A stretch of 64,000 bases of DNA from Trematomus loennbergii (GCA_012861695.1 JAAOOA010000006.1:30414734-30478733); one strand, 5' to 3'. Positions 11,339 to 23,089 are shown, counted from the stretch's first letter. Notes: generated by a model not told the origin, from the sequence alone. A program made the numbers and translations.

Positions 11339-13062
11339 AGGACACCTATCATGCTATATTTAAATGATATATTGTAGGGCCATACCTATATAAGGTATAT
11401 TTATACGTTTCTGTTTTCAAAATACCAAACAGATCATGCATTTTAGCCATGCCTCATTTCGCTCTATGTGCTGTTTGCTGTCTACGGGACTGATTCTGTG
11501 AGCTGCAGCGGAGGGGAGCCGTGCTCTGATCAAGTCAAGAGGGGGAGAAAAAAAGATCTCCGTCCTCCGTGTTTTATTATATTATTATAGGCCTATAGAG
11601 TCGTTATTCATTTGTTTTAAAGCTCAATAAATAACAAAGAAGACCTTTGACCGGCACTTTTCTAATTTTGTCCGGAAGATTTCAACTTTAACGGACATCT
11701 TGACCGGCGAAAGAAACTGAAACTGAAACTCTGCCGCACGGTCCCCTCGTTCCTTGGAAGAGGCGGAGAGGTGGGTGTTTGTCATCTGCTGGTGGACTAA
11801 CCGGAGAGAATTATGGCGCGTTTCTACTACAGCGCGGAGCACGGTTTAAGAGGGCTGTGACGTCAGCGGCCTGTTTTTGGTTGCGTTTCCACTTGGCCTA
11901 GTACCGGCCGGCGGGTCCTAATTCACAGTTTTTCTGGCCTCATAAAATCGTGGGTCTAGGGCCAGAGACAAAGGCTGAGTCGGGCTGAGTATGCTAAACT
12001 AGAGAGAGAATCGCTGGCAAGGGGGCTACAACTACAACAAGATGGACATATTTGACCGTGATTTAATTGTAATACACGTTTCAAAATGATGCCGAAGTAA
12101 CAACATACTGATACCGGTTAGTAAAAACCATGAATTAATGCTTTGGCAAGTCTGCAGACAGACGGCAGGCGAAAAACCTTTTAAAATGCGTGTTTTCTAA
12201 ATGGAGATTGGCTAAGCTAACGCAGTATATGCTCCGACCGTCCACATTCACAACAACGGCCTATCCAGACATAAATAAAGCAGCGACTGTATTCACCATG
12301 ACACAGGCAGTCTGTGGTTTGTACTTGTTTAACTTTTGTCTAGTTTCTTACATAGATGAGGAGCTGTGAGCTCTGAGTGCTAACAGCTAACGGCTGTGTT
12401 GTTTTTCTGGGTTCTCATTGAAGATGACGTCACGGCTCCGCCTACACTGCGTTACTATAGATACTACCCCAGTTCCTAAACTGTAATGGGAATGCGCCAT
12501 AAAGTGAGCCAGTCCTAACGAGGCCTAGCCATACCGAGCGAGGCCGAGCGAGGCCGTGTAGTGGAAATGCGCCATTACAGTGCTTGCCTCGACGGGGAGG
12601 GATTGCATTGAATTAAAGCAGCGGGAGCAAACGCTTGCCTCGGGGAGGGAGAAAAAAAGCCACAGCGGAGAATAAACAGAAGGGTAACCATGGTAACTAT
12701 AGCTGGGAAGTCTTCTTCGCTGCTTTTGTGGCAGACTACAGCGCCACTTACAGGCCTGGCATATGTACTACAGCGTCTCCAGCGCTTTCGAGCGGCAATG
12801 GCCGGCCGTGGCCCAACCCCACATTCCCCTGATAGGTGGAGAGTTGGCCCAATAGCCGTAGCGCCACTTTACTGATGTCAGTAAAGTGTTCAAATCTGGA
12901 TCAGTTTTGATCAGATCCGTTGCAGCCCCTTTTTTAGAGATTTGGGTATGGAGGAAAATAGAGGGTTGTGTTTCTGACACTTGGTGAGTTCCCTGGAACA
13001 CCGGGGACACATATTCATGTGTAAAAGACGTACAAAAGTGCATTTTGCATGATAGGTCCCCT
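11339..13062. mobile_element. TTAA-target MITE (copy A), split by Harbinger-like insert
   Basis: TTAA flanks at 11335-11338 and 13063-13066. The ends match as inverted repeats: AGGACACCTATCATGC on the left and GCATGATAGGTCCCCT on the right. Copy B at 24237-25225 is nearly identical apart from a 761-bp insertion in copy A. TTAA duplications are made by piggyBac and Kolobok transposases; the end sequence does not decide between them. No transposase frame is present. Confidence 0.82.
11814..12574. mobile_element. PIF/Harbinger-like MITE nested in copy A
   Basis: Copy B shows the empty site: GAGAGAATTACAGTGC is uninterrupted there. Here the same site is split by 761 bp flanked by TTA on both sides (11811-11813 and 12575-12577). 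The ends are inverted: TGGCGCGTTTCTACTACA and, reversed, TGGCGCATTTCCACTACA. A 3-bp TWA/TTA duplication is characteristic of PIF/Harbinger. A related copy is at 15419-17054. Confidence 0.85.
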
Positions 13063-13333
13063 TTAATTAAACATATCATTAAATTAAAACATGGTTCTCT
13101 TTTTATTGAGAGGTGAAGGCATAGTGTCAATGACTACACACAAATTACAGACATTAAGTGGTCCCAGAACACCCAGGAGGTCCCACTAGAACATTTTCTT
13201 TATATAGACTTGGTTGTTTTGTTAGCTTTCCTTTTACAAATGGCAAAACATGCTGCTCTATTGAGGCTCCTACAAACAGAAAGAATGATACAACTAAAGA
13301 CCTTATTTTATTTACTTAAAGCTGTCTTAGTAA

Positions 13334-13685
13334 AGGTGGGGTAGGTAATTTTGGAGAAACCAGCTCGAGTGTGCTAGAATTTGAAAATACACAGCCGGAA
13401 AAAATCTGCCACTTCCTTACAGAGCCCCTCCTCCAACACACACGATAAGTTTGTGCACAGATGGAAGGCTGACAGGCAGGTAGGCCATCCAGTTATTTTA
13501 GCCGGGCCGGCTAAAATGATTGGTCATGCTTTTTACAGTACCACGGCTTCCACAGATGACAGTTTTTTATGGATTTGTTGTCAAAGCACTTAAGATATTC
13601 ATTGCTCTCGTGATGTTAAGGGCATTCCATGGAATATAACAAAAAGTGTATCTCGAGCCGGTTTCTCAAACTTACCTACCCCACC
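13334..13685 (+). mobile_element. GGTGGGGTAGGTAA-ended MITE, copy 1
   Basis: The ends are AAGGTGGGGTAGGTAA and TTACCTACCCCACCTT, with TTAA at the right side (13686-13689) and a decayed GTAA at the left. The interior matches copy 2 at 19263-19642 in reverse orientation (shared words GGCCATCCAGTTATTTTAGC and TTCCATGGAATATAAC). It has no coding capacity. Confidence 0.8.
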
Positions 13686-13699
13686 TTAACATGTGCAGA

Positions 13700-14115
13700 T
13701 TATGAGACAACATTTGTATTTGTCTTCATTTTGTGTCTCTTTGTAGTCATTTTGAGCTCCTACAGTTATTTTGAATGTCTTTGTTGTAAATTGTCTCTTT
13801 GTAGTAATTTTTTGGGGGTTTTCTAGTCGTTTTGCCTGTAATTTAGCTTGTTTTGGGTGTCTTTGTGGCCATTTTTGTTTTATTTGTGGTATTCGGTTTT
13901 CTTTGTAGTCTTTGCAAGTCTCTTTGTGGTCATTTTGCCACTGAAGTGATGGTGAATCTCTTTGTATCCGTTCTGTGTCTTTTTAATCATTTAGTTATTA
14001 TTGTGGTAATTCGGAGGCTTGGTGTAGTCATTATTTGTCTCTTTGTGGTTGTTTTGCCAAATTTTATAGTCCTTGTGTCTCTTTGTAGTCTCTTTGAAGC
14101 TGTTTTGGGGGGGGA
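13700..14115 (+). repeat. Degenerate minisatellite (TGTCTCTTTGTAGTCATTTT-type)
   Basis: Same family as 7790-8110, on the other strand. The words GTCTCTTTGTAGTC and CATTTTG recur irregularly. The long open frames through this stretch carry only low-complexity F/V/L protein and are not genes. Confidence 0.65.
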
Positions 14116-14889
14116 CCACTAACACTTTTCGTTCTCTGGCTCTGTGTCTGATAAACTCATTCAGGAATCTACCATGCTTATTAATGTTGGTTGACACAAA
14201 CAGGTTTCTCTTAGGCTAATACTGTATGTGAGTACTCAATATGATGGTATAAAATCTCTGGCCATTCACAGATCCACTTTGTGTCTCTTGGATAATCACC
14301 AAACTTTCTGAGTAAACTATTCTAAACTTGTATCCTAGTTTGACAGCCTCACTGTTGAGCCCGGCTGTTACTTATGCAACCAAGCATCTTCCTTTAAGCC
14401 TCCACTAAAGCTCCTTCCGTCTGCAGAATGAATTCAGAGGGTAAACAAAGCCTGCGGAGTCTTGGATCATAATACCAGGTGAGAGCTGTCTCTGTGAGTT
14501 GTTGAGATGCATTCTTCCCAAAATCCAACTTCAAATCCCACTCCATTTGCGCCAATTCAATGATTATTTTTCCCACTGTGAATCTTGGTAAGGATATCTT
14601 TGTAATTTCACTGTTTTATATCTGAAAAGTATGGCTGAAGTTTTGGTGGAAACAGATTGTTACATCAATAATGATTTTACAAAGAAGGTTCATACATCAA
14701 TCAGCGCTACAAAGTTTCTTATTTTTTCACATCTCTAATCTTTTCCAGAAGTGTTTGCCCGCTGACTCTGATGATAGCCTAAACTACCACGAAGTTGACG
14801 GTTATGGTTTGGAGGGAAATTATTTGATGGGTGAAAAGTCCCCAAAGGATCAATTGTAGTCACTGTACATTTGTAATACCTGCACTAAC

Positions 14890-15035
14890 TAAACACATTC
14901 CCATCAGCTGTACTTTAGCGTTTAGTGCTATTTAGCAAATATTAGCATGCTACATGCTAAACAAAGATGGTGAACATAGTAAATAATATACCTGTTAAAG
15001 GTAATGTTAGCATGCTAATGTTAGCATTTAGCTTA
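14890..15035. repeat. GCTAA/TTAGC-rich short repeat cluster
   Basis: Repeated TTAGCATGCTAATGTTAGCA-type words, with small palindromes at ATTAGCATGCTACATGCTAA and GTTAGCATGCTAATG. This is a common teleost simple repeat that can form cruciforms. No gene. Confidence 0.55.
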
Positions 15036-15418
15036 CAGCTTAAAGGTCCCATCATATGCTTTTCTGGTTATTACCGTCCCCTTGTGTGTTATGTAGCTTT
15101 TTCTGCATGTAAACGGTCTGCAGAGTCACAAACCCTCAAAGTACACCCTGTAGCGAGTAAAACTCTAACACAGAAAAGACTGTCTATGCTGCCCCAGAAC
15201 GCCTCGTTGTAGATTTTTCTTTTTCCATTTTTTTCTTCCGGGGCAGGTTGACGTCACTAAGCCCAAATGGACCAATTGGCACACAGCTATAGAACTAGCA
15301 CACCCTCTGCCAGGGTGGACTCCCGAGCAGCTCAGGAGTCCGCCCCGCGAGGCTCCCGGAGCGGACAGTGTGAGGTGGATTTCCCGCTGTCTTTCCCTGG
15401 ATGCTGGATATAGACTTA

Positions 15419-17054
15419 TGGCGCATTTCCACTGCAGCACGTAGCACGGTTTAAGCTTTTTTTTTCCACTAGGGGTAGTTCCGGCTCAGGGCTACTTTTT
15501 CACCTTTTTTCTGGCCCTCCAAAATCGAGGTTCTTACCGGGCCAACAACCGGGCTGAATATGCTAAACTAGTGACGTAAACACTCTCGACTGCTGATTGG
15601 TCAGAGAGAATCGCTGGCAAGGGGGCTACAACTACAACAAAATTAACATATTTGACCGTGATTTAATTGTAATACACGTTTCAAAATGATGCCGAAGTAA
15701 CAACATACTGATACCGGTTAGTAAAAACCATGAATTAATGCTTTGACAAGTCTGCAGACAAGACGGCAGGCGAAAAACCTTTTAAAATGCGTGTGTGGAG
15801 ATCGGATCGATCAGGCTAAGCTAACGTTGTATATGCTCCGTCCACACTCACAACAATGGCCTACAGACATAAATAAACCAGCGACTGTATTCGCCATGAC
15901 CAGGGTCTGCAACCTTTTTGAGCAAAAGAGCTATTTTGCCCCCTTTTCCAAAAATATTTTTTGTCTGGAGCCGCAAAACATATTTGATAGCTTGATAGCT
16001 TATACAGTTGTATTTATTGTATCGTAGACAAAAACTACAGTTTTTTGCATTTATTATTTATAAAACTGTTAACCTCTATTAAGAAACAAAGAACTCTTAT
16101 GAGGAGAATACAAAAAATACACAGGCCTACTTTAAAATAAATTAAACACAGCACTTGGGGAGTCCTCTGCAAAAAAAAAAAAACAAAACTTTGAAATAAA
16201 TAAACATATAGCTGCACCCTAAAAAGAGTTAACTGATTGAATTATGACTGAAGATCGTCAGCTGTCTTCCTCTTCCGTGTTTCTCCTCGATACGTAAAGG
16301 CTGCAGCACCTTTGACAACTTCTCTCTACATATCAAACATACCGGTAAGCCAGCATCGTTTGCTGTGAAAGCAGATAACTCTAACCACGCAGAATTAAAT
16401 CCTGTGTTCCTCCTATGCTTTAATTTTCTTTGATGTATCCATAGTTCGCTCATCGAGCCGGGAGTCAGGTTATTCACCTGTAAGAAAAGGCGCTAGCGCA
16501 GAACCGTAGCAGGATATGACGCATATTTTAGTTGACCTAATTAAAACCGTTTTGTTTTTTGTTTATGTGTCACAGTATCATCTCAAAATACAAGATACAA
16601 AACATTTTCAACCGTGCAACAAAATGTAAATAGTCCTACAAATATTTTTATTTTATTTCCTTCTTATTTTTGTCTAAGCTCAAGGGAGCCAGAGCAGACG
16701 GCTTAAAGAGCCGCGGGTTGCCGACCCCTGGCCATGACACAGACAGTCTGTGGTTTGTACTTGTTTAACTTTTGTCTAGTTTCTGAACACATATGAGGAG
16801 CTGTGAGCTCTGAGTGCTAACAGCTAACAGCTGATGTTTTGGTTTTGTGGTTCGCATTGAAGATGACGTCACGGCAGTTTTATGCAGCGCTGCTCCGCCG
16901 CCGAACAGCCGATCGCTCCGCCTACACTGCGTTACTATAGTTACTACCCCAGTAACTAAACTGTAATGGAAACGCAGCATAAAGTGAGCCTGGCCTACCA
17001 AGGCCTAACCATACCGTACTAAGCCGTGCTAGGTCCTGCAGTGGAAAAGCGCCA
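15419..17054. mobile_element. PIF/Harbinger-like MITE, second copy, itself interrupted
   Basis: The ends TGGCGCATTTCCACTGCA and, reversed, TGGCGCTTTTCCACTGCA match the element at 11814-12574. The interior is also shared (for example GGGGGCTACAACTACAACAA and ATACTGATACCGGTTAGT). Flanks are TTA on the left and TAA on the right, so the 3-bp duplication has decayed or the site was altered by the local host duplication. It is longer than copy A because an 830-bp hAT element is inserted within it. Confidence 0.82.
15901..16730. mobile_element. hAT element, innermost nested insertion
   Basis: Exact 8-bp target duplication GCCATGAC at 15893-15900 and 16731-16738. Ends CAGGGTCTGCAACCT and, reversed, CAGGGGTCGGCAACCC, the classic Charlie-like hAT terminus. 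The homologous site in the 11814-12574 copy (CACCATGACACAGGC) is uninterrupted, which confirms the insertion. No intact transposase; 830 bp. Confidence 0.93.
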
Positions 17055-17665
17055 TAAGTGCCATCGTTAGCGGGACATTAAGGAGCTCATGAGTCCGCCC
17101 CGCGAGGCCCCCGGAGCGGACAGTGTGAGGTGGATTTCCCGCTGTGTTTCCCTGGATGCATATAAGTGCCTTGCCGGCGAAACACCGCGGACCGCGGTGT
17201 CTCGCTGTCTCGCAGACCCATCGCAGCAACCAGGAAACGACACCAGTAGTCCAGCTTACACTGTCCACTCCTCGAGCCCCACAGGGCGGACCAGCGAGCC
17301 CCGCAACGTCCCGCCAACACGGCACGCTGACCCCACGCAGCATTCTCTTCTGTTTGTCATTACTGGTGTCATTTCCTGGTTGCTAACAAACGCCATTGTA
17401 AAACATAAACACTGATGTTCAGCTGTAATGGTGGTTGACTAGTCAGAACAGAGTGGGCGAGCTGACCAATCAGAGCACAGTGGGCTCATAGGGAGCAGGA
17501 GCTCCAACAAGTCGTGTAGGACAGAGAGTGAATACACATACTATACAGAGATGCTGTATGAGAAACCAATGTGATTTTGGAACATTGAACAAAGTAAATC
17601 TATTCTAGTAGACCTCAACAATGGAATTATGATCAGTAGAAATGGCCAAGACATGGGACCTTTAA

Positions 17666-18301
17666 CCCTTGTGTTGTGTTCGAAAGCTGTTACCGTTCAT
17701 GGTGTTCGCGGGTCAATTTTGACCCATGATTTATCTCAGTCCAAAACACTCAAAAATAATGACTATCATCCAATATTGTTTTAACTACATCCTAACTAAC
17801 TTATTATGCATCCATAACCGTACAATCCTGTTGTAATTGTATTGTATGGCCCCAAAACACATTACACCACATATTGCACACGTGCATGTGTGTGTTCAGG
17901 TTCAAGTGTTAGTGTACATATTCTTTGAGAAAGGTCGAGTTCCCCTGGGGGGAGGGGGGCCAGAGGGATGGGAGACCAGGTGCATGTTGCGAATTATTGT
18001 TACAGTGGATGAAGGGGGTGGGGTGTCTAAAGTCAAAGATGAATCTTGATTGGGCCAAATTTGACCCCGAGTCACCCTAAACAATGCTGCTGGGTCTTCC
18101 CAGACCCGAACACCAAATTATACACTTTTGTTTTTAGAGACCTTCAGACTTGGCTAAAATTGTCAAAATCAGTTTTGTAGTGTTTATATAGCTGTTGTGG
18201 AGGATATCATGAAGCCTTGTTCTGATAAAAAAAACTAGAGCGTAGTATTATATAATTTTAACTTGAAACGGGTCACGGGAGACCCGAACACAACATAAGG
18301 G
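17666..18301. mobile_element. piggyBac-type MITE sharing TTAA with its neighbour
   Basis: Ends CCCTTGTGTTGTGTTCG and, reversed, CCCTTATGTTGTGTTCG. TTAA occurs at 17662-17665 and 18302-18305; the left TTAA is also the right TTAA of the 15044-17661 element. The interior has GGGTCAATTTTGACCC-type words. CCC ends with TTAA fit piggyBac. No transposase. Confidence 0.85.
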
Positions 18302-18559
18302 TTAAGAGAACCATTATGCTGAACACATGTTTATGGATTGTAAAAGTTATCTTAATATTTATTTTACACACATTAAACTAAATAATTCCCCTTGAAGCTT
18401 AACACCGCCACTTGGGGACCTGACCCTAAGTTGGGAACCACTAACTTAATTAGACTGCATTACGTGTTTCTTGTTACTACATTCATCTATACAAAACCAA
18501 ATTATTGCTATGTAATTCAGCTCAACACCATCTGCTGTTTGAATGCAATGCAGTTTTTC

Positions 18560-19115
18560 TGGTCACTGAGGTGGCTAAAGTACTTGGATCTTGAACTTGA
18601 GTATAATTAGAAGTACCAGAGTGTAGGAATACTCTGTTACAAGTAAAGGCCTGCAATCTCATTGTTACTCAAGTAAAATTACAAAAGTATTAGCATCAAA
18701 ATATAGTTAAAGTACCAAAAGTAAAAGTAGTCATGGTGCAGATTAGTCAATTTCAGAATAATATATATGATATGTTTGATTATAGTTATTGATGAATTAA
18801 AGTGTTATCAAAGCTGGTAAAGGTGCAGCTAGTTTGAATGACTTTGTATACTGCAGGGTAGCTTGTGAATTTACTCCAGGTGTAACTAAAGTCTGATTTA
18901 AATGTTGATCATATTTCACATCATTCATCCAATCTGTAAAGTAACTAAAGGTATTAAATACATGTAGTGGAGGTAAAAGTACACCATTTACCTCTGAACT
19001 GTAGTGGAGTAGAAGTACTAAGTATTGAAATACTCAAGTAATGTACAAGTACCTCTAAATTGTACTAAAGTACAATACTTGAGTAAATGTACTTAGTTAC
19101 TTTACACCAATAGAA
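18560..19115. mobile_element. TACTTGAGTA-rich fish MITE (hAT-like)
   Basis: Both ends are dense in AAGTACTT, CTCAAGTA and TTACTTT words, a recurring teleost non-autonomous element. The right end TTACTTTACACCAATAG resembles the usual TTACTTTCCACCACTG terminus. A shorter relative lies at about 27075-27260. The exact left boundary and the duplication could not be fixed. Confidence 0.55.
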
Positions 19116-19262
19116 AAAGTAAATAAAGACTAAAGGGATCCAAGAGGTTTCTGGTTTTAATTGCATCCTTAGAATCACAAGATTAAGAAAATACACATTT
19201 CACATTATGTTTCATGACAATGTCAACCAAAATCTCTCAACACATGTTTCCATGAACATTAA

Positions 19263-19642
19263 AGGTGGGGTAGGTAAGTTTGAGAAACCGGCTTGAGATA
19301 AACTTTTTGTTATATTCCATGGAATGCTCTTAACTTCCCGATAGCAATGAATATCTTAAGTGCTTTGACAAAAAATCCATAAAAAAATGTCATCTGTGGA
19401 AGCCGTATACTGTAAAAAGCACGACCAATCATTTTAGCCGGCCCGGCTAAAATAACTGGATGGCCTACCTGCCTGTCAGCCTTCCATCTGTGCACAAACT
19501 TATCTCGTGCCCTCATTGGTCATGTGCGCGTTCGTGTGTGTTGGAGGAGGGGCTCTGTAAGGAAGTGCAGATTTCTTCCGGCTGTGTATTTTCAAATTCT
19601 AGCGCACTCGAGCTGGTTTCTCCAAAATTACCTACCCCACCT
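19263..19642 (-). mobile_element. GGTGGGGTAGGTAA-ended MITE, copy 2
   Basis: TTAA flanks at 19259-19262 and 19643-19646. Ends AGGTGGGGTAGGTAAGTT and AATTACCTACCCCACCT. It is the reverse-oriented relative of 13334-13685 and carries an additional segment with CATTGGTCATGTGCGCG. Confidence 0.85.
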
Positions 19643-19758
19643 TTAAGGTTGTCAAAGCAATACTCTATCCAGGTGCTTTACTAGATATGGACAAAGTCCT
19701 ATGAATATTCTAATATTATCTAAGAGAAAGTCTCCTAGTAATCTGGATATTCATTATT

Positions 19759-20676
19759 CAGGGTTCTTACACCTTTTCCAAAGTCAAATTCAAGCACTTT
19801 TCAAGCATTTTCAAGGTGCATTTTCAAGCTTTTCAAGCTTTTCAAGCATTTACAGCTGTTGTAAATTACATAATTATATACACATACTTATACTCAAATG
19901 ATTATTTCCCTACCTCACATTAAATCAGATGTTCTTTATGCTATAAACAACCACGGACTGTTGACCTCTGGGTGAGTGCTGCTTCCTACCTTCACTGGAC
20001 TTACTAACAATGGCTAATCCCAAACTGTACTGCTTTTTCCTTGCGTTATTCGCCGCCTCCCTACCCCCTCCTGCGCATAACAAATGCGAACCGCCACTAC
20101 TATCATGTGTGATTATGAGGTCTCTACACAAGATGATTACGTTACATTCCACTGTCAATGTGCGCACAAAACAAACTAGGTATTGTGACTCACTGCTAGC
20201 TCTTGGCCGTGCTCTGATTGTACTACTACTGATGATATCGGGCAATGTGCATGTTCATCCTGGACCTTCTATTGTATGTAGCCCTAGTTCTGACCTGTGC
20301 CCTGATGTCAATCTTTGTCACAATGATCTGAGTTTCCCTGACTTCTGCTCACGTTAAGCTTTAGGTTTTCTACATGTAAATGCTAGAAGCTTACTGCCAA
20401 AAATTGACCAGATAAAAGTACTCGTTCACAGCTCAAATCCGGAGGTACTTGTCATCAGGCCGGAGCGGAGCTGTTTTATGTAAAAGCGAAGCAATTAAGC
20501 GCGCTCCGACTTCTTTATTTTCTTTTAATCTAAAAAGAAGTAAAGCATTTACAATTTCAAGCACTTTATCCCAAATTCAAGCACCATTCCCAAAATTCAA
20601 GCGCTTTTCAAACCTTGAAAACACCTCATACAATTTCAAGCATTTTCAAGGATTTCCAGCACCCGTACGAACCCTG
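19759..20676. mobile_element. hAT-like element carrying a LINE 5' fragment
   Basis: The ends are inverted: CAGGGTTCTTACACC on the left and, reversed, CAGGGTTCGTACGGGTGC on the right, with ATTATT repeated outside both. The sub-terminal parts are rich in TTTCAAGCATTTTCAAG words on both sides. The middle (about 19980-20460) is a plus-strand LINE fragment. The repeated flank is only six bases clean, so hAT is likely but not proven. Confidence 0.65.
20010..20460 (+). pseudogene. 5' part of a non-LTR retrotransposon ORF
   Basis: An open frame from 20010 reads MANPKLYCFFLALF, later ISGNVHVHPGPS, and stops at 20357. In another frame it continues FLHVNARSLLPKIDQIKVLV and SSNPEVLVI, then breaks into hAT-like end sequence at about 20460. 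The GNVxxHPGP box followed by NARSLLPKID is the usual start of an APE-type LINE ORF2, just before the endonuclease ETWL motif. The rest of the endonuclease and all of the reverse transcriptase are missing. LINE copies are normally cut at the 5' end, so keeping only the 5' part is odd. Confidence 0.75.
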
Positions 20677-20893
20677 ATTATTGAATAAAACATGGGGCCT
20701 TCTCACATGAGTGAACCATGGATGGATGGAAAGACAGCTGTTCAGAGACCAGGACCTTTTGTTAATTCAGCGTAAACAATAGGTTGAGGTTTTTGCAATA
20801 TAGCCAACTCGGAGGTAACATGATGAGGTTAATCCAAACCTGTTATAAACCATCACACAGTTTAACAAGAAGGACTACAAACTACATATAAAA

Positions 20894-21700
20894 TAGGGAT
20901 GGGAATTTGAAAGCAAATGTATATTCGAATATTCGACCCCCAAAAAAACGGTTAACCGACTAATCGAAATGTACATATCCTATAAAAAATAAAAAATAAA
21001 AAATAAATAAATAAAAAATTTAATTTTGAAAATTAAATAAATACATGTTCAAATAAGTATAGAAACCAAGTCGAATTTGTATTGAACTGGTGATCACAGT
21101 TTGAACAGTTGACAGCTATAGGCCTACAGCTTTCATGCTTAAAACATAACTTGGTTTTTAAATTAAAGAGGGATCATACACGAACAACATAACGGGTTAG
21201 GGTAACGTAACCCTATTACAACAGAGATCAACAACCTATAACAGGGCCTATGCACAGAATGCAGCTATTCAATACTCATTCTTCTTTAAGAATATGAGCA
21301 TGTCTACATGCTCAGCGGAGAGGCGGGTGCGGTGACGATTCACAATCAGGCCAGCTGTAGAGAAGACCCTCTCAGCTGGAATTTGGGCATAAGATGAGGT
21401 TTGAGTCTGCGTGATCTGCGAGTAGGGAGGGGCAGCAGCCATATCATTAGCTAGAACTAGCTAGATCTGATGGATTTGGACATAAACGCGAGTGAAGTAT
21501 AACCGGACGCGAGCGAGAGATCAGCACCTGCAGCTCTGCCCGCTGTGAGGGACCGGTGATCGGAGCAAAACACACCTTTAGACCTAACACACTTAGCTAT
21601 GGCACTGTCGTATACATTGAATTATTCCATTTGATAATATGTAATCAACTTAGGCACCCCTCCCAAAAAAATAAATATTCGATTAATCGTTCCATCCCTA
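20894..21700 (-). mobile_element. hAT element with C-terminal transposase remnant
   Basis: Exact 8-bp duplication ATATAAAA at 20886-20893 and 21701-21708. Ends TAGGGATGGGAA and, reversed, TAGGGATGGAACG. On the minus strand near 21400-21290 it reads PAERVFSTAGLIVNRHRTRL and then AEHVDMLIFLKKN, the C-terminal dimerisation region of hAT transposases. The catalytic middle is absent. The 807-bp copy is non-autonomous. Confidence 0.9.
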
Positions 21701-21708
21701 ATATAAAA

Positions 21709-23089
21709 CTGTCAAAATCACCAAAAGGCCGCAGAGAAGCACACGCACACATTGTAAAAATACCAAAAATATAGTTCAACCAATGAAATACCTAAAAAGC
21801 TGTGTTAAGTTATGTGTGTGTATGATATGATCTTAAAATCATATTTGTATTAAAGGTTATTCTTTCTGTTTTGAGATGGCAAATAAAAAAAAAATTATTT
21901 GGCACAATAGTTAACTTTTTTTTTAACAGCATATAGGAAAATAAGTCATATTGTGGTGTTACATTCAAAATGCTGAAGATACTAGCCATGATCACAAATT
22001 CAGTTTACTTTTACAAAGAACAGAACCATGTTACACTAGTATGTTCCTATTATAACAAGTCTAAAAGGCCTACTGCAATTCAATACAAGTCATAGTAGTT
22101 TGTTTCTTTGTATATAGTGTTTTTCAAGAAGCATGTAAGTTAGATGAAGTGCTCTGCAGAGGTTGCTAATTATAAACTCTTATTTATATACTGTTGACAT
22201 TGAGCAAGGGGATAAAGTATTGCGTTTCAGTGTGTTTAGAAGATTGTGATAACATCTGTTGATAGCTGTGGTTAAAGCTACCTTGTAGTTGTAAATGTAT
22301 TTTAGATTTTTGTATATCTTAAAATGCCCTTCACAATGTGACAGCAATCAATAAATACCTGCAAATCTACCGGCGCGCTTTCATTGCGCGTCACCAGAAT
22401 CTTCCACAAGCTGCTGGGTTGCGGTCTGTACACAACTCGCGAACGCTCATGAACTGTTAGCGCCGGGGAAACTGTGACGCGCAAAATTGCACCGCATTTG
22501 CACCGCATTTGCACATAAGATGAGGCCCTACGCACTGCGCGTGTTCTGCGTGTAGGGAGGGGCGGCCCTGCATACTTCTTAACACTTGGGTGGATAATTT
22601 TTAAGTTTTTTAAGTACCTTACTCTTGCTGGCTTCAAGGGATTTTTGTGGGTGGAAAAATATACTTATTTGACAAAAGTTGAAAGAGAAGTTTGGTACTT
22701 CTACAATGGAGATCCATTAGCTTAGCGTAGCACGAAGACTGAGAGCACAGGGAATTGGCTAGCTTGACTCCATCTGAAATAAGAAAAAACTTAACATTAA
22801 AAAAGCTGATTTTAGAAAATGTAAAATGCATACTTTTATTCAGCACCAGTTGCCATAGCAGCCCTATCTGCTAAATGTATTTCTGCTCTAACTCTATCCT
22901 TCATTTGATGGGAAAGTTAAAGACTTAGTTGCAAGTTAACCCAGTGTCTCGAACAGGTTTTTTTTTGTAAACCTTGATCACTAAATTTCAGTTCAATGTA
23001 AACATTGATTTTGTACTGTATTTTTTCGAGTCCAATCTTGTTCGACTGGTAATTACTGTTTTTCAAAGTAAAAACCACATTTCAAGGGT
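21709..23089. other. Gene-free stretch with a small GC-rich island
   Basis: Mostly AT-rich. At 22370-22575 there is a GC-rich block containing ATAAGATGAGG and GTAGGGAGGGGC, words shared with the hAT remnant at 21389-21440, so this is probably another decayed hAT fragment. The 111-codon minus-strand open frame over it resembles no protein I know. A minus-strand AATAAA is at 22840-22835. Confidence 0.45.

Larger units (their letters stand above)
15044..17661. mobile_element. TTAA-target element hosting two nested transposons
   Basis: TTAA at 15040-15043 and 17662-17665. Left end AGGTCCCATCATATGC; right end ACATGGGACCT. Host sequence occupies 15044-15415 and 17055-17661. An approximately 80-bp segment (GAGTCCGCCCCGCGAGG through TTTCCCTGGATGC) is present on both sides of the inner insert, at about 15330-15400 and 17090-17160, so the host was locally duplicated. 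No transposase is readable. Confidence 0.75.

Noticed and set aside
14386..14600. Minus-strand 60-codon frame MGKIIIELAQMEWDLKL...
   Set aside because: No family signal and no convincing splice sites. It is within the length expected by chance.
22302..22637. 111-codon minus-strand open frame over a GC-rich island
   Set aside because: No recognisable domain. Its DNA shares words with a nearby hAT remnant, so it is more likely transposon-derived.
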